Assembly: GCF_023921125.1 (NCBI RefSeq)
Contig: NZ_CP099466.1
Coordinates: 1,798,001-1,862,000 of the forward strand
Reading direction: 5' to 3'
Source: Arthrobacter caoxuetaonis
Lineage (GTDB): Bacteria; Actinomycetota; Actinomycetes; Actinomycetales; Micrococcaceae
DNA length: 64,000 nucleotides
Shown here piece by piece: positions 18,020-29,160 of this stretch. The translations under genes were made by a program, and so were the position numbers. Positions within the stretch are counted from its first letter, which is position 1. Every line of letters begins with the position of its first letter. The notes under the pieces are model-generated. The model did no database searches. It was given only the letters and a program-made list of their open reading frames with translations, and was not told the DNA's origin.

Positions 18020-18674
18020 CCTGACCCGTTCCAGCACACGCGGCCTGATCAGCCTGTGCCGGCCCACCGTAACCGGCTTGGAGCACGTGCCCTCGTCCGG
18101 ACCCTTCATCGTTGCCGCCAACCATCTCTCCTTCCTGGACAGCGTGCTCATCCAGGCCCTGATGCCGCGGAAGGTCGGATTCTTCGCCAAAGCGGAGTAC
18201 TTCACCACCCCGGGGCTGAAAGGTGCAGCCATGCGCAGCTTTTTTGAGAGCGTGGGGTCCATCCCGGTGGAACGCGGCCAGCAGGCGGCCAGCGTCGCTG
18301 CCCTGAAGTCGCTGCTCGACGTACTGGAGTCCGGGGGCGGGATCGGCATCTACCCCGAAGGAACCCGCTCCCGCGACGGCCTGCTCTACCGCGGCCGCAC
18401 CGGGGTCGGCTGGCTCGCCCTCACCTCGGGCGCACCCGTGGTGCCGGTGGGGCTGATCGGAACGGAAAAGCTCCAGCCCGCCGGAAAGAAATGGGTCAAG
18501 CCCCGGCCCTTCACGATGGCGGTGGGGCGCCCGCTGTACTTTTCCAAGACCGGACCCCAGCATGCCCTTCCGGAGCGGCGCCGAGTCACCGACCAGGTGA
18601 TGGACGCTATCGCCGAACTTTCCGGGCAGGAGCGAAGCGCCGCGTACAACCAGAACAAGCCCGACGGCGCCTAG
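18006..18674 (+). CDS. 1-acyl-sn-glycerol-3-phosphate acyltransferase (PlsC-like)
   Basis: A membrane-associated acyltransferase of 222 residues that would add the second acyl chain to lysophosphatidate in phospholipid synthesis. The catalytic motif NHLSFLDS (HX4D) is near residue 36, the glycerophosphate-binding EGTRSRDG near 119, and the VVPVGLIG block follows. The GTG at 18006 is chosen because GGCAGG precedes it; GTG 18000 is equally in frame. Both lie inside the end of the HAD gene. The C-terminus is hydrophilic. Other acyl acceptors cannot be excluded from motifs alone. Confidence 0.85.
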   Translation: MGLYNLTRSSTRGLISLCRPTVTGLEHVPSSGPFIVAANHLSFLDSVLIQALMPRKVGFFAKAEYFTTPGLKGAAMRSFFESVGSIPVERGQQAASVAALKSLLDVLESGGGIGIYPEGTRSRDGLLYRGRTGVGWLALTSGAPVVPVGLIGTEKLQPAGKKWVKPRPFTMAVGRPLYFSKTGPQHALPERRRVTDQVMDAIAELSGQERSAAYNQNKPDGA

Positions 18675-18740
18675 CACCGGCGCACTTCAGCGGGCCGCGA
18701 AACGGCCGGCCGTACGTCCGGCAGCGACGCGGTGCCGACT

Positions 18741-18746
18741 TAGGAT
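18741..18746 (+). promoter_or_regulatory. -10 box of uvrC (leaderless)
   Basis: TAGGAT lies six bases before the uvrC GTG at 18753. No LexA-type palindrome is present here, unlike upstream of uvrA. Confidence 0.5.
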
Positions 18747-18752
18747 GGAAAA

Positions 18753-20795
18753 GTGGCAGATCCAGCAACCTACCGGCCCCGGGCGGGGGAGATCCCGACC
18801 GAACCCGGGGTATACCGCTTCCGCGATGAGCACCGCCGGGTCATCTATGTCGGCAAGGCCAAGAACCTCCGTTCCCGGCTGAACTCCTATTTCGCCAATC
18901 CGCGGCAGCTGATGGCCAAGACCCGCACCATGGTGTTCACGGCCACCAGCGTGGAGTGGACGGTGGTGGGCACCGAACTTGAAGCCCTCCAGCTCGAGTA
19001 CACCTGGATCAAGGAATTCAGTCCGCGGTTCAACATCATGTTCCGGGACGACAAGTCCTATCCCTACCTCGCCGTCACCATGGGCGAGAAGTATCCGCGC
19101 GCCCAGGTCATGCGCGGGGACCGCCGGAAGGACACCCGGTACTTCGGTCCGTTCTACCCGGCCAAGGCCATTCGAGAGACTCTCGATACCCTGCTGCGGG
19201 TCTTCCCGGTACGCACCTGCAGTGCCGGCGTCTTCAAGCGTGCCGAACGAACCGGCCGCCCCTGCCTGCTGGGCTATATCGACAAGTGCTCCGCGCCCTG
19301 CGTGGGCCGGATCAGCGCCGAAGACCACAAGGCCCTGGCCGCCGAACTCTGCGCCTTCATGGCCGGAGACTCCAAGCGCTTCATCCAGGACCTGGAGCGG
19401 CGGATGAAAGACGCAGTGGCCAACCTTGACTATGAGTCCGCGGCTCGCATCCGCGATGACATCGCAGCCCTGAGGAAGGTCTTCGAACGCAACTCCGTCG
19501 TGCTTTCCGAGGACACCGACGCCGACATCTTCGGACTGGTCCAGGATGAGCTGGAAGCCTCGGTGCAGGTCTTCCACGTCCGCGGCGGGCGGATCCGCGG
19601 ACAGCGCGGCTGGGTCGTGGAAAAGGTCGAAGACACGGACACCGGGCAGATCGTAGAGCACCTGCTGCAGCAGGTCTACGGGGAGGGCGCCATGTCCGAC
19701 AGGATCCCGCGCAAGGTCCTCGTCCCGGTGCTTCCGGACAATACTGAAGAACTGCAGGTCTGGCTGCGCGGGCTGCGCGGCTCGAAAGTCAAAATCTCGG
19801 TTCCCCAGCGAGGCGACAAAAAGACGCTCATGGAAACCGTCACGCGCAACGCGGAGGACGCCATGCGCCTGCACAAGAGCCGGCGGGCCGGTGACCTGAC
19901 CACCAGGTCCGCGGCGCTGTCTGAACTGCAGGAGGCACTGGAGATTCCCGTTCCGCTGCTGCGCATCGAATGCTACGACATCTCCCATGTGCAGGGCACC
20001 AACGTCGTCGCGTCCATGGTGGTCGCGGAGGACGGCCTGATGAAGAAGTCGGACTACCGCCGTTTCTCCATTACCGGGGAGGCGGCGCGGGACGACACCG
20101 CCTCGATGTACGACGTAGTCTCCCGCAGGTTCAGGCACTATCTGGCCGAGAACTTCGACCCGGCTGCCGCCGTTCCGGATGCCGACCCGGACCGCCCGGT
20201 GCCCGCCGCCGGGGACGGCTCCGCCCAGGCCGGGCAAGTTCACGCAGGCCAGGCGTCCGGACCCGTCGCGGACACACTGACGGCAGCGCCCAGGGCCAAG
20301 TTCGCCTATCCGCCAAACCTGGTGGTAGTCGACGGCGGCAGGCCGCAGGTGGCAGCGGCGTCGCGCGCCCTGGCTGACCTCGGCATCTCTGACGTCTACG
20401 TGGTCGGCCTGGCCAAGCGCCTGGAGGAGGTCTGGGTTCCGGACAGCGAGTTCCCCGTGATCCTGCCCCGGTCTTCCGAAGCGCTGTTCCTGCTGCAGCG
20501 CATCCGCGACGAAGCGCACCGCTTCGCGATCACCTTCCACCGGCAAAAGCGGGGGAAGTCAATGACGGCGTCGGCGCTGGACGGCATCCCCGGACTGGGG
20601 CCGGCCAAGCAAAAAGCCCTGATCAAGCATTTCGGCTCCGTCCGCAAGCTCAGGCAGGCTGACATTGAAGCGCTGATGGAAGTTCCCGGAATTGGGCCCG
20701 CGATGGCTGCCGTCATCCATACCTCCCTCGCCGAAGCCGGGGCGGAAACTGCCCCCGCCGTGAACATGGCCACCGGCGAAATTATTGAATCTTAG
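18753..20795 (+). CDS. uvrC: UvrABC system protein C
   Basis: The dual-incision endonuclease of nucleotide excision repair, 680 residues. The GIY-YIG nuclease ([20 protein letters not shown]) is at 12-55 and makes the 3' cut. A UVR domain at about 215-250 ([14 protein letters not shown]) meets UvrB. The RNase H-like 5' nuclease region follows ([19 protein letters not shown]), and two helix-hairpin-helix motifs end the protein ([24 protein letters not shown]). An Ala/Pro/Gly-rich insert of about 45 residues interrupts the 5' nuclease domain at about 468-512. The GTG start has a TAGGAT box six bases upstream. It heads the conserved uvrC-rapZ-yvcK-whiA series. Confidence 0.97.
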   Translation: MADPATYRPRAGEIPTEPGVYRFRDEHRRVIYVGKAKNLRSRLNSYFANPRQLMAKTRTMVFTATSVEWTVVGTELEALQLEYTWIKEFSPRFNIMFRDDKSYPYLAVTMGEKYPRAQVMRGDRRKDTRYFGPFYPAKAIRETLDTLLRVFPVRTCSAGVFKRAERTGRPCLLGYIDKCSAPCVGRISAEDHKALAAELCAFMAGDSKRFIQDLERRMKDAVANLDYESAARIRDDIAALRKVFERNSVVLSEDTDADIFGLVQDELEASVQVFHVRGGRIRGQRGWVVEKVEDTDTGQIVEHLLQQVYGEGAMSDRIPRKVLVPVLPDNTEELQVWLRGLRGSKVKISVPQRGDKKTLMETVTRNAEDAMRLHKSRRAGDLTTRSAALSELQEALEIPVPLLRIECYDISHVQGTNVVASMVVAEDGLMKKSDYRRFSITGEAARDDTASMYDVVSRRFRHYLAENFDPAAAVPDADPDRPVPAAGDGSAQAGQVHAGQASGPVADTLTAAPRAKFAYPPNLVVVDGGRPQVAAASRALADLGISDVYVVGLAKRLEEVWVPDSEFPVILPRSSEALFLLQRIRDEAHRFAITFHRQKRGKSMTASALDGIPGLGPAKQKALIKHFGSVRKLRQADIEALMEVPGIGPAMAAVIHTSLAEAGAETAPAVNMATGEIIES

Positions 20796-20901
20796 CTAGG
20801 CTGGTGGGAGCCGTCGCCGGCGGAGAAATCCGACCGGCGCCGGCCAGCCTTTGGGGCTCCCCGGTCCGGGGAACCCGGTGACTGACGGGAACAAGGAAAA
20901 C

Positions 20902-21801
20902 ATGACTGAAGTGGACGGGCTGCAAAGCGTTAAGCCTGCCGAGTCCGAACTGCTCGTCGTCACCGGCATGTCCGGTGCCGGCCGGAGTACCGCAGCCAAT
21001 GCGCTGGAAGATCACGGCTGGTACGTGGTGGAGAACCTGCCGCCGCTGATGCTGGGGACACTCACCGAACTGGTCTCCCGCATGCCCCACTCGATCCCCA
21101 AACTGGCCGTGGTCATCGACGTCCGGAGCAAGGAACTCTTCCAGGACATCAGGGAGGCCCTGGGCAACCTCCGGGCCGCCGGCGTCGACTACCGCGTGCT
21201 TTTCCTCGAAGCCTCAGACCAGGCCCTGGTCCAGCGCTTCGAATCCGGCCGCCGGCCCCACCCGCTGCAGGAAGACGGAAGCATCCTGGACGGTATCGCC
21301 GCAGAACGGGACGTGCTGCGCGAACTTCGCGATGCCTCGGACGTCATCGTGGACACCTCCAAGTTCAACGTGCACGCGCTGGCAACGACGATCACCGAGC
21401 TCTTCACGGAGCAAGGTCCGATCGTCCTCCGGCTGAACGTGATGAGCTTCGGCTTCAAGTACGGCCTCCCCGTTGACGCGAACTTCGTGGCGGATGTGCG
21501 CTTCATCCCGAATCCGCACTGGGTCCCGCAGCTGCGCCCGCACACCGGGCAGGATGCAGACGTCCGGGACTATGTCCTGGGGGCGCACGGCACCGAGGAT
21601 TTCCTGGACCGCTACGTCGATGCGCTGGCTCCCGTCATTGACGGCTACCGCCGCGAGAACAAGCACTACGCCACCATCGCCGTCGGATGCACCGGAGGCA
21701 AGCACCGGTCTGTCGCGGTCACTGAAGAACTCGCCAAGCGGCTGGCTAAGCTTCCGCACGTCACGGTAGCAGCGCACCACCGAGATCTCGGGCGAGAATA
21801 G
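20902..21801 (+). CDS. rapZ: RapZ/YvcJ family nucleotide-binding protein
   Basis: A P-loop protein of 299 residues. In E. coli RapZ is the RNase adapter that controls amino-sugar synthesis through GlmZ; in Gram-positive bacteria the YvcJ homologue binds nucleotides and its role is less clear. Walker [10 protein letters not shown] is at about 22-30, and the C-terminal domain carries [21 protein letters not shown] and a final AHHRDL. The ATG at 20902 follows AAGGA with short spacing; a GTG at 20878 is possible. A TAGGCT box at 20797-20802 may give a separate promoter. The stop TAG touches the yvcK ATG with no gap, so translation is coupled. Confidence 0.93.
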   Translation: MTEVDGLQSVKPAESELLVVTGMSGAGRSTAANALEDHGWYVVENLPPLMLGTLTELVSRMPHSIPKLAVVIDVRSKELFQDIREALGNLRAAGVDYRVLFLEASDQALVQRFESGRRPHPLQEDGSILDGIAAERDVLRELRDASDVIVDTSKFNVHALATTITELFTEQGPIVLRLNVMSFGFKYGLPVDANFVADVRFIPNPHWVPQLRPHTGQDADVRDYVLGAHGTEDFLDRYVDALAPVIDGYRRENKHYATIAVGCTGGKHRSVAVTEELAKRLAKLPHVTVAAHHRDLGRE

Positions 21802-22827
21802 ATGGGGTTCCTCACCGGGCCCCTTCCGATCCTTCCCGACGGAGGAAGCCTGCGTCCGCCGGGCGGCGGCACGTCACCGGCGGTAGTCGCCCTGGGCGGC
21901 GGCCATGGGCTCTCCGCCACGCTCTCGGCCCTGCGCCTGCTCACCACCGACCTCACCGCCGTTGTCACCGTCGCCGATAACGGCGGCTCCTCCGGCCGCC
22001 TGCGCCAGGAGCTGGACGTCCTTCCGCCGGGAGACCTCCGCATGGCCCTTGCCGCGCTCTGCGACGACACGGACTGGGGCAGGACCTGGCGGGACGTCAT
22101 GCAGCACAGGTTCCGTTCACGTCCGGGCGCCGAAGGGTCCCTGGACAACCATGCGCTCGGAAACCTGCTCATCGTCACCCTGTGGGAACTGCTGGGTGAT
22201 CCGGTGGCCGGACTGCAATGGGCCGGAGCCCTGCTGGGTGCCCGCGGCCAGGTCCTGCCCATGTCCACCCTCCCGCTGACGATCGAAGGCGACGTCCTGC
22301 GGCAGACGGAGACAGGACTGCGGCACGAGACCGTCACGGGCCAGGCCGAACTGGCCGTCGCTGGAACCCAGTCGAGCGTCGTGAACGTCCGGCTGCTTCC
22401 ACCGGATGCACCGGCCTGCTCCGAGGCAGTATCTGCCATCGGCCGGGCCGACTGGGTGATCCTGGGACCCGGATCCTGGTACACATCGGTCCTGCCGCAC
22501 CTGCTGCTGCCCGAAATGCGGGAGGCGCTCGGCAGCACAGGTGCCCGCCGGTGCCTGACCATGAACCTGAGCAATGAGACGAAGGAAACTGCGGGCATGA
22601 GCGCAGTGGACCACCTGCAGGTCATCCGGCGCTATGCTCCCGGCTTCAAGGTGGACGCCGTGCTGGCCGATCCCAGCGTTGTGGAGGACAGGAACGAGTT
22701 CAGCGCGGCTGCCGCCGAAATGGGTGCCCGCGTTGTCTTCGGTAAGGTAGGGGCAGCGGCCGGCAGTCCGATTCATGATCCGCTGCGGCTTGCGGCCGCT
22801 TATCACGATGTATTTGGGGAACTCTAG
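21802..22827 (+). CDS. yvcK: YvcK/CofD-like gluconeogenesis factor
   Basis: A 341-residue UPF0052/CofD-fold protein. YvcK binds UDP-N-acetylglucosamine and is needed for growth on gluconeogenic carbon and for normal cell shape. The start of the domain reads [18 protein letters not shown] with the glycine-rich loop at about 33-38, followed by [15 protein letters not shown] and [12 protein letters not shown], all family hallmarks. The N-terminal 30 residues are Pro/Gly-rich and less conserved. ATG 21802 directly follows the rapZ stop. whiA starts 10 bases after the end. Confidence 0.95.
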   Translation: MGFLTGPLPILPDGGSLRPPGGGTSPAVVALGGGHGLSATLSALRLLTTDLTAVVTVADNGGSSGRLRQELDVLPPGDLRMALAALCDDTDWGRTWRDVMQHRFRSRPGAEGSLDNHALGNLLIVTLWELLGDPVAGLQWAGALLGARGQVLPMSTLPLTIEGDVLRQTETGLRHETVTGQAELAVAGTQSSVVNVRLLPPDAPACSEAVSAIGRADWVILGPGSWYTSVLPHLLLPEMREALGSTGARRCLTMNLSNETKETAGMSAVDHLQVIRRYAPGFKVDAVLADPSVVEDRNEFSAAAAEMGARVVFGKVGAAAGSPIHDPLRLAAAYHDVFGEL

Positions 22828-22837
22828 GAGTGTGCTT

Positions 22838-23818
22838 GTGGCGCTGACTGCTGCAGTCAAAGAGGAACTTTCACGGCTTACCGTGAAGAAGTCCTCCGTT
22901 CGAAAAGCCGAAGTTTCGGCAATGCTGCGTTTTGCAGGAGGCCTGCACATCATCTCGGGGCGCATCGTCATCGAGGCTGAAGTGGACCTCGCGTCGACAG
23001 CCCGGAGGTTGCGGGCCGCCATCGCCGAGGTCTACGGGCACGCGAGCGACATCGTTGTCGTTTCGGGTTCGGGGCTGCGGCGGGGCAACCGCTATGTTGT
23101 CCGCGTCGTGAAGGATGGAGAGTCCCTGGCCCGCCAGACCGGGCTCCTGGATGCCCGGGGGCGGCCCGTGCGGGGCCTGCCCTCCGTCGTCGTGAACGGT
23201 TCCGCAGCAGACGCCGAAGCTGTCTGGCGCGGCGCCTTCCTCGCCCACGGGTCCCTCACCGAACCCGGACGCTCATCCTCACTCGAAGTGACCTGCCCCG
23301 GCCCCGAAGCAGCCCTCGCACTGGTCGGTGCTGCGCGCCGGATCGGAATCGCGGCCAAGGCACGCGAAGTCCGGGGTGTGGACCGGGTCGTCATCCGTGA
23401 CGGTGACACCATCGCGGCCCTGCTGACCCGGATGGGCGCCCACGATGCCCTGATGGTCTGGGAGGAACGCCGGATGCGCAAGGAAGTGCGCGCTACGGCC
23501 AACCGCCTGGCGAATTTCGACGACGCAAACCTCCGCCGCTCCGCGCAGGCGGCCGTTGCGGCAGGGGCGCGAGTGGAGCGCGCACTGGAGATCCTGGGTG
23601 AGGACGTTCCTGAACACCTGCGCTACGCCGGCGAGCTCCGGGTCGCCCACAAGCAGGCCAGCCTTGACGAACTGGGCCGTCTGGCCGAACCTCCCATGAC
23701 CAAGGACGCAATCGCCGGCCGGATCCGCCGCCTGCTCGCGATGGCGGACAAGCGGGCCTCTGAATTGGGAGTTCCGGGTACGGAGGCCAATGTGACCGCC
23801 GAAATGCTAGACCAGTAG
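22838..23818 (+). CDS. whiA: DNA-binding protein WhiA
   Basis: WhiA is a DNA-binding protein linked to sporulation septation in Streptomyces and to division and metabolism elsewhere. The 326 residues match the family length. The N-terminal half is the LAGLIDADG-like fold ([42 protein letters not shown]), and the C-terminal HTH contains [16 protein letters not shown] and [23 protein letters not shown] 22838 is chosen because AGGAG lies seven bases upstream; GTG 22832 would leave a spacing of one. This Micrococcaceae is not a spore former in the Streptomyces sense, so a division role is more likely. Confidence 0.96.
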   Translation: MALTAAVKEELSRLTVKKSSVRKAEVSAMLRFAGGLHIISGRIVIEAEVDLASTARRLRAAIAEVYGHASDIVVVSGSGLRRGNRYVVRVVKDGESLARQTGLLDARGRPVRGLPSVVVNGSAADAEAVWRGAFLAHGSLTEPGRSSSLEVTCPGPEAALALVGAARRIGIAAKAREVRGVDRVVIRDGDTIAALLTRMGAHDALMVWEERRMRKEVRATANRLANFDDANLRRSAQAAVAAGARVERALEILGEDVPEHLRYAGELRVAHKQASLDELGRLAEPPMTKDAIAGRIRRLLAMADKRASELGVPGTEANVTAEMLDQ

Positions 23819-23823
23819 GCTCA

Positions 23824-23860
23824 CGCTTAGGATGGACTAAGCGTGCTGATTTATTCAGCA
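23824..23860. promoter_or_regulatory. Two adjacent perfect palindromes in the sodA upstream region
   Basis: CGCTTAG (23824-23830) and CTAAGCG (23837-23843) form a 20-bp inverted repeat with a six-base centre. It overlaps a TAGGAT -10-like box at 23828-23833. Directly next to it, TGCTGA (23844-23849) and TCAGCA (23855-23860) form a second one around TTTAT. They begin only six bases after the whiA stop. They could be operators, a terminator pair, or both. Confidence 0.5.
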
Positions 23861-23924
23861 TCATCAACTTCCGGGTGGACACGCCGTCCGGATAAATGGA
23901 TCCGAGTATCAACGGAGGATTTTC

Positions 23925-24551
23925 GTGAACGAATACACACTGCCGGAACTGCCGTACGACTACGCAGCGCTGGAGCCCCACATCTCGGCTCGCATCATGG
24001 AACTGCACCATGACAAGCACCACGCCACCTACGTGGCCGGCGCCAACACTGCACTGGCCCAGATGGCCGAAGCGCGCGAAAAGGGCGAGTTCGGCAACAT
24101 CCCGAAGCTCTCCAAGGACCTCGCGTTCCACCTCGGCGGACACACGAACCACTCGATCTTCTGGAACAACCTCTCACCCGAAGGCGGCGACAAGCCGGTC
24201 GGCGAGCTGGCAGCGGCCCTGGATGACTTCTTCGGTTCCTTCGACGCGTTCCGCGGACAGTTCACCGCGGCCGCGAATTCCCTGCAGGGTTCCGGCTGGG
24301 CCATCCTCGCCTACGAACCCCTCGGCGGAAACCTCGTGATCGAGCAGCTTTACGACCAGCAGGGCAACATCCCCGTTGGAACCATTCCGCTGCTGATGCT
24401 GGACATGTGGGAGCACGCCTTCTACCTGGACTACGTCAACGTCAAGGCTGACTACGTCAAGGCGTTCTGGAACATCGTCAACTGGGCCGACGTCGCCGCC
24501 CGGTTCGACGCAGCCCGCGCCGGCGCAACGCAGCTGGTGCTCCCCGCCTAA
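23925..24551 (+). CDS. sodA: Superoxide dismutase, Mn/Fe family (Mn type likely)
   Basis: A cytosolic superoxide dismutase of 208 residues that converts superoxide to oxygen and peroxide. Metal ligands are seen in MELHHDKHH (first His), HTNHSIFWN (second His) and [11 protein letters not shown] (Asp and His). GGH before the second His, in place of the AQ of Fe enzymes, and Gln in the YDQQGN loop favour manganese. GTG 23925 has GGAGG about eight bases upstream. It sits between whiA and gap, interrupting the order usual in other actinobacteria. It has its own upstream palindromes and a downstream hairpin, so it is probably a separate unit. Confidence 0.96.
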   Translation: MNEYTLPELPYDYAALEPHISARIMELHHDKHHATYVAGANTALAQMAEAREKGEFGNIPKLSKDLAFHLGGHTNHSIFWNNLSPEGGDKPVGELAAALDDFFGSFDAFRGQFTAAANSLQGSGWAILAYEPLGGNLVIEQLYDQQGNIPVGTIPLLMLDMWEHAFYLDYVNVKADYVKAFWNIVNWADVAARFDAARAGATQLVLPA

Positions 24552-24573
24552 TCGGGGAAACCGACCGGGTTTA

Positions 24574-24604
24574 AGGTGCCGCCGGTGTATGACCGGCGGC
24601 ACCT
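24574..24604 (+). terminator. Hairpin terminator after sodA
   Basis: AGGTGCCGCCGGT (24574-24586) pairs perfectly with 24592-24604 around a GTATG loop: a 13-bp GC-rich stem 22 bases after the sodA stop. There is no T run after it. The remaining 24605-24763 before gap contains a possible -10 box TAAGAT (24610-24615) and the gap ribosome binding site. Confidence 0.75.
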
Positions 24605-24700
24605 GCGCGTAAGATGGAGCACACGGCTCATGCAGCGCCAGACCGGCAACCCGTGCGCTGAAGCAGGTCCGGGACGCGCCGCTCCTGCGAAGTCAACTGA

Positions 24701-25768
<1,068 letters not shown>

Positions 25769-25811
25769 GTCCCCGTCCTCCGCCCCACCGGGCACAGAAA
25801 CAAAGGCAGAT

Positions 25812-27038
25812 ATGACAATCAAGACACTTGACGAGCTAATCAGCGACGGCGTCGACAACCGGTACGTTCTGGTCCGCTCGGACCTCAACGTCCCCCTCGC
25901 CGACGGGAAGGTTACCGACGACGGGCGTATCCGCGCTTCGATTCCTACGCTGCAGCTTTTGGTGGAGCACGGCGCCAAGGTCATCGTTATGGCACACCTG
26001 GGACGGCCCAAGGGCCAGCCGGACGAGAAGTACAGCCTGCGTCCGGCCGTGGACCGGCTCGATGAGCTCGCACCGTTCGCGGTGGAGTTTGCCGACGACG
26101 TCACCGGCCCCAGTGCCGTCGAACGTGCGGGAACCCTGGCAGCCGGCAGCGTCCTGGTGCTCCAGAACATCCGGTTCGACCCGCGGGAGACGTCCAAGGA
26201 CGATGCCCAGCGGATGGAGCTGGCCCGTGAGCTCGCTGCCCTCACCGGAGGCAGCGGGGCGTACGTCGACGATGCTTTCGGGGCTGTCCACCGCAAGCAC
26301 GCCAGCGTCTATGACATTGCCGAAGTCCTGCCTGCCTATGAGGGCAATCTGGTACGCAGCGAGCTGGAAGTGCTTTCTCGCCTGACGACGGACCCCGCCA
26401 AGCCCTACGTCGTGGTGCTGGGCGGTTCCAAGGTCTCGGACAAGCTGGCGGTGATCGAGAACCTTATGACCCGGGCCGACAGCCTGCTGATCGGCGGGGG
26501 CATGGTCTTCACGTTCCTCGCCGCCCAGGGCCACAAGGTTGGAGCATCCCTGCTCGAAGAGGACCAGATCGAAACGGTGAAGGGCTACCTGTCCCGCGGC
26601 GCGGAGCTGGGCTGTGAGTTCGTCCTGCCGACCGACATTGTGGTGGCAGACAAGTTTGCAGCCGACGCCGAACACGAGGTAGTGCCCGCTGACGCGATGG
26701 AGGACAGCCGCTTCGGTGCGGCCGGGATCGGTCTCGACATCGGACCGGATTCCGCCCGTACCTTCGCTGACCGCATCGCGTCGGGTGCAACCGTCTTTTG
26801 GAACGGACCGATGGGTGTGTTCGAATTCGACGCCTTCGCCGGCGGTACGAAGGCAGTGGCCGAGGGTTTGAAGCAGTGCAGCGGCCTGACCGTGGTCGGT
26901 GGCGGGGACTCTGCCGCGGCCGTGCGCAAGCTGGGCTTCTCCGACAGCGACTTCTCGCATATCTCCACCGGCGGCGGAGCGAGCCTGGAATACCTTGAAG
27001 GCAAGGAACTGCCCGGCATCGCCGTCCTCGACAAGTAA
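25812..27038 (+). CDS. pgk: Phosphoglycerate kinase
   Basis: The glycolytic kinase that transfers phosphate from 1,3-bisphosphoglycerate to ADP, 408 residues. The N-terminal signature RSDLNVPL is present, then HLGRPKG, the substrate loop [11 protein letters not shown], the hinge region [12 protein letters not shown], and the nucleotide-binding GGGDSAAAV with [17 protein letters not shown] at the C-terminus. The start ATG has AAAGG about eight bases before it. The 87-base gap before tpiA contains a strong hairpin. Confidence 0.98.
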   Translation: MTIKTLDELISDGVDNRYVLVRSDLNVPLADGKVTDDGRIRASIPTLQLLVEHGAKVIVMAHLGRPKGQPDEKYSLRPAVDRLDELAPFAVEFADDVTGPSAVERAGTLAAGSVLVLQNIRFDPRETSKDDAQRMELARELAALTGGSGAYVDDAFGAVHRKHASVYDIAEVLPAYEGNLVRSELEVLSRLTTDPAKPYVVVLGGSKVSDKLAVIENLMTRADSLLIGGGMVFTFLAAQGHKVGASLLEEDQIETVKGYLSRGAELGCEFVLPTDIVVADKFAADAEHEVVPADAMEDSRFGAAGIGLDIGPDSARTFADRIASGATVFWNGPMGVFEFDAFAGGTKAVAEGLKQCSGLTVVGGGDSAAAVRKLGFSDSDFSHISTGGGASLEYLEGKELPGIAVLDK

Positions 27039-27045
27039 TCGGTGG

Positions 27046-27078
27046 ACGGGCCTGCCGGGATTCTTCCGGCAGGCCCGT
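27046..27078 (+). terminator. Intra-operon hairpin between pgk and tpiA
   Basis: ACGGGCCTGCCGG (27046-27058) pairs perfectly with 27066-27078 around GATTCTT, a 13-bp stem seven bases after the pgk stop. It lacks a T run. It may partly terminate or protect the upstream mRNA, giving less tpiA-secG transcript than gap-pgk. Confidence 0.65.
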
Positions 27079-27125
27079 TGCCCTGTCCACCATCTATCGA
27101 AACCACCACATGAACCGGAGCAGAG

Positions 27126-27941
27126 ATGACTACCTCGACCAACGGCAAGTATGACCGCACACCGCTGATCGCGGGCAACTGGAAAATGAACATGGACCAC
27201 ATGCAGGGCATCACCCTGCTGCAGAAGCTTGCGTGGACCCTCAGCGACGCGAGGCACGACTACAACCGCGTCGAGGTCGTCGTTTTCCCGCCGTTTACCG
27301 ATCTCCGGAGCACCCAGACCCTCGTGCAGGGAGACAAGTTGAAGGTGGCTTACGGCGCACAGGACCTCTCGCCCGAGGATTCCGGTGCGTACACCGGCGA
27401 CATTTCAGGCCAGTTCCTGTCCAAGCTCGGCTGCAGCTATGTCCTGGTCGGGCACAGTGAGCGCCGGAGTGTCCACGGCGAGTCAGACGAACTCCTGAAC
27501 GCCAAGCTGAAGGCTGCCTTCCGCAACAACCTGGTCCCCATCCTCTGCGTGGGCGAAGGCCTCGAAGAGCGGCAGGCAGGCAACCACCTGCTGCACACCC
27601 TGGAGCAGGTCCGCAATGACCTGGCCGGTCTCACCGCGGAAGAGGTTTCCGGCCTGGTCATTGCCTACGAACCGGTGTGGGCGATTGGCACGGGCGAGGT
27701 TGCCGGGCCGGACGACGCCCAGGAAATGTGCAACACCATCCGCGCCGAGCTCGCCGATCTGTACGACGACGCCGTCGCTGCAAAGGTCCGGCTGCTGTAC
27801 GGCGGGTCGGTTAAGGCCTCGAATGCTGCCAGCATCCTGAAGGAGCGTGACGTCGACGGCGTGTTGGTGGGCGGCGCCAGTTTGGACGTGGCCGAATTTG
27901 CTAATATTGTCAGGTTCGAGGAACACCTGGTGACCGACTGA
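27126..27941 (+). CDS. tpiA: Triosephosphate isomerase
   Basis: Interconverts dihydroxyacetone phosphate and glyceraldehyde 3-phosphate; 271 residues. The substrate Lys is in AGNWKMNMD, the catalytic His in LVGHSERR near 109, and the catalytic Glu in [11 protein letters not shown] near 181, with the flexible loop GTGEVAG following. [10 protein letters not shown] binds the phosphate. The N-terminus has a hydrophilic extension of about 12 residues before the first strand. GAGCAGAG precedes the ATG. secG follows after 53 bases. Confidence 0.98.
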   Translation: MTTSTNGKYDRTPLIAGNWKMNMDHMQGITLLQKLAWTLSDARHDYNRVEVVVFPPFTDLRSTQTLVQGDKLKVAYGAQDLSPEDSGAYTGDISGQFLSKLGCSYVLVGHSERRSVHGESDELLNAKLKAAFRNNLVPILCVGEGLEERQAGNHLLHTLEQVRNDLAGLTAEEVSGLVIAYEPVWAIGTGEVAGPDDAQEMCNTIRAELADLYDDAVAAKVRLLYGGSVKASNAASILKERDVDGVLVGGASLDVAEFANIVRFEEHLVTD

Positions 27942-27994
27942 CCTGCGCAGCGGCAGCGTCTCCAATTCAATGCGTCACCCGTGAAAGGCCGTAA

Positions 27995-28246
27995 GTGGAA
28001 ATTCTGAAGATCATCCTGCTGGTCCTGCTTGGCCTGACCAGCCTGCTGCTCACGCTCCTGATCCTGCTTCACAAGGGTCGCGGCGGAGGTATGTCCGACA
28101 TGTTCGGCGGCGGCATGAGCACCAGCATGGGTTCTTCCGGGGTCGCGGAAAAGAACCTGAACCGTTTCACCGTCATCCTTGGCCTGTCCTGGGGCCTGGT
28201 CATCGTGGCCCTGGGCCTGATCCAGCGTTTCGCCGGCGAGTCCTAG
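27995..28246 (+). CDS. secG: Preprotein translocase subunit SecG
   Basis: A small inner-membrane subunit of the SecYEG channel, 83 residues. Two hydrophobic helices (IILLVLLGLTSLLLTLLILL and FTVILGLSWGLVIVALGLI) flank a Gly/Met-rich loop (GRGGGMSDMFGGGM), which is typical of SecG. The GTG start has AAAGG upstream. Its place after tpiA is the conserved actinobacterial arrangement. Transcription should stop at the strong hairpin about 50 bases downstream. Confidence 0.95.
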   Translation: MEILKIILLVLLGLTSLLLTLLILLHKGRGGGMSDMFGGGMSTSMGSSGVAEKNLNRFTVILGLSWGLVIVALGLIQRFAGES

Positions 28247-28296
28247 GGACCCGGAGCGGGACTGCGCCGCCCTTCGGCAGCGCATACAACCACAAG

Positions 28297-28340
28297 CACA
28301 TAGGAAAGGCCCCGGGTTATCCCGGGGCCTTTCCTATGTG
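28297..28340. terminator. Perfect 20-bp hairpin shared by convergent secG and pgl
   Basis: The arms 28297-28316 (CACATAGGAAAGGCCCCGGG) and 28321-28340 are exactly complementary around a TTAT loop. It lies between convergent glycolysis and pentose-phosphate operons and can work in both directions. AAAGG/CCTTT segments give a T-rich end within each arm. Confidence 0.9.
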
Positions 28341-28350
28341 CCAGCAGTCC

Positions 28351-29160
28351 CTAGTGCCGTTCTTCGGGCTGCAGCAGCTGTTCCGGGAGCTGCGAAGCCG
28401 CGGCCTGGTCAATCAGCCATCTGGTCTTCGAACGTCCCCTGGGTCCGGCTGCAGGCACCTGTACCGGCCCTGCCCCCGCAAGCGCGAGCCCGACGGCGCC
28501 CGCCTTATCCTCACCGGCTACCGTGAGCCAGACTTCATCCGCCGTATTGATGGCTTCCAAAGTGAGCGAGATGCGCTCGGACGGGGGTTTGGGGGAGTCC
28601 CGCACAGCCACCACCGTCTCGCCCGTGGTCCGGATGCCCGCCATCTCAGGGAAGAGCGAGGCGACGTGGGCGTCTGGTCCGACGCCCAGCAGCAGGACGT
28701 CGAAGCGCGGAAGGCGGGGATCGGTTTCCTCAAAACCCTCCGCGAGGTCTTCGGCCTGTGCCGCCGCGGCCAGTTCAGCAGCGTAAGCGGCAGCGGCCTC
28801 TTCCACCGTGGAGACACTATCCGTAGACGCGGCTTCGTGCACCCGTGCCTGGTCCACTCCGAGGCGGGTGAGCATCGCCTGCCGGGCAGCCAGGGCGTTG
28901 CGCTCGGGGGAGCCGGGAGCAACGAACCGCTCGTCGCCCCACCAGAAGTTGACCCGCTGCCAGTCGACGGCTGTCCGGGCCGGCGCGGCGGCCACAGCAG
29001 CGAGCACACCGATGCCTGCTGTACCGCCGGTGAGGACTACCGTTACTTCGCCGCGCCGGTTCTGTACATCCACCAATTTGGTGATCAGCCGGGCAGCGGT
29101 TGCGTCGATCAGCGCCGCGGCGTTGGGATGGATGCTTACGCCATGGGGAGATTGCCTCAT
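28351..29160 (-). CDS. pgl: 6-phosphogluconolactonase
   Basis: Hydrolyses 6-phosphogluconolactone in the oxidative pentose-phosphate pathway; 269 residues. VVLTGGTAGIGVL holds the phosphate loop, WWGDERFVAPGSPERN and LLLGVGPDAHVASLFP are the two family signatures, and the C-terminus contains RSKTRWLID. The ATG at 29160 overlaps the opcA stop (ATGA). A longer frame to 29262 would lie within opcA and adds unrelated residues. It is the last gene of the tkt-tal-pgi-zwf-opcA-pgl series. Confidence 0.96.
   Translation of the reverse strand: MRQSPHGVSIHPNAAALIDATAARLITKLVDVQNRRGEVTVVLTGGTAGIGVLAAVAAAPARTAVDWQRVNFWWGDERFVAPGSPERNALAARQAMLTRLGVDQARVHEAASTDSVSTVEEAAAAYAAELAAAAQAEDLAEGFEETDPRLPRFDVLLLGVGPDAHVASLFPEMAGIRTTGETVVAVRDSPKPPSERISLTLEAINTADEVWLTVAGEDKAGAVGLALAGAGPVQVPAAGPRGRSKTRWLIDQAAASQLPEQLLQPEERH

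Noticed and set aside
18674..18752. LexA box before uvrC
   Set aside because: No TCGAA/TTCGA pair is present; only a -10 box can be supported.
18687..20546. 619-codon minus-strand open frame over uvrC
   Set aside because: Antisense to uvrC with no family motif and no ribosome site.
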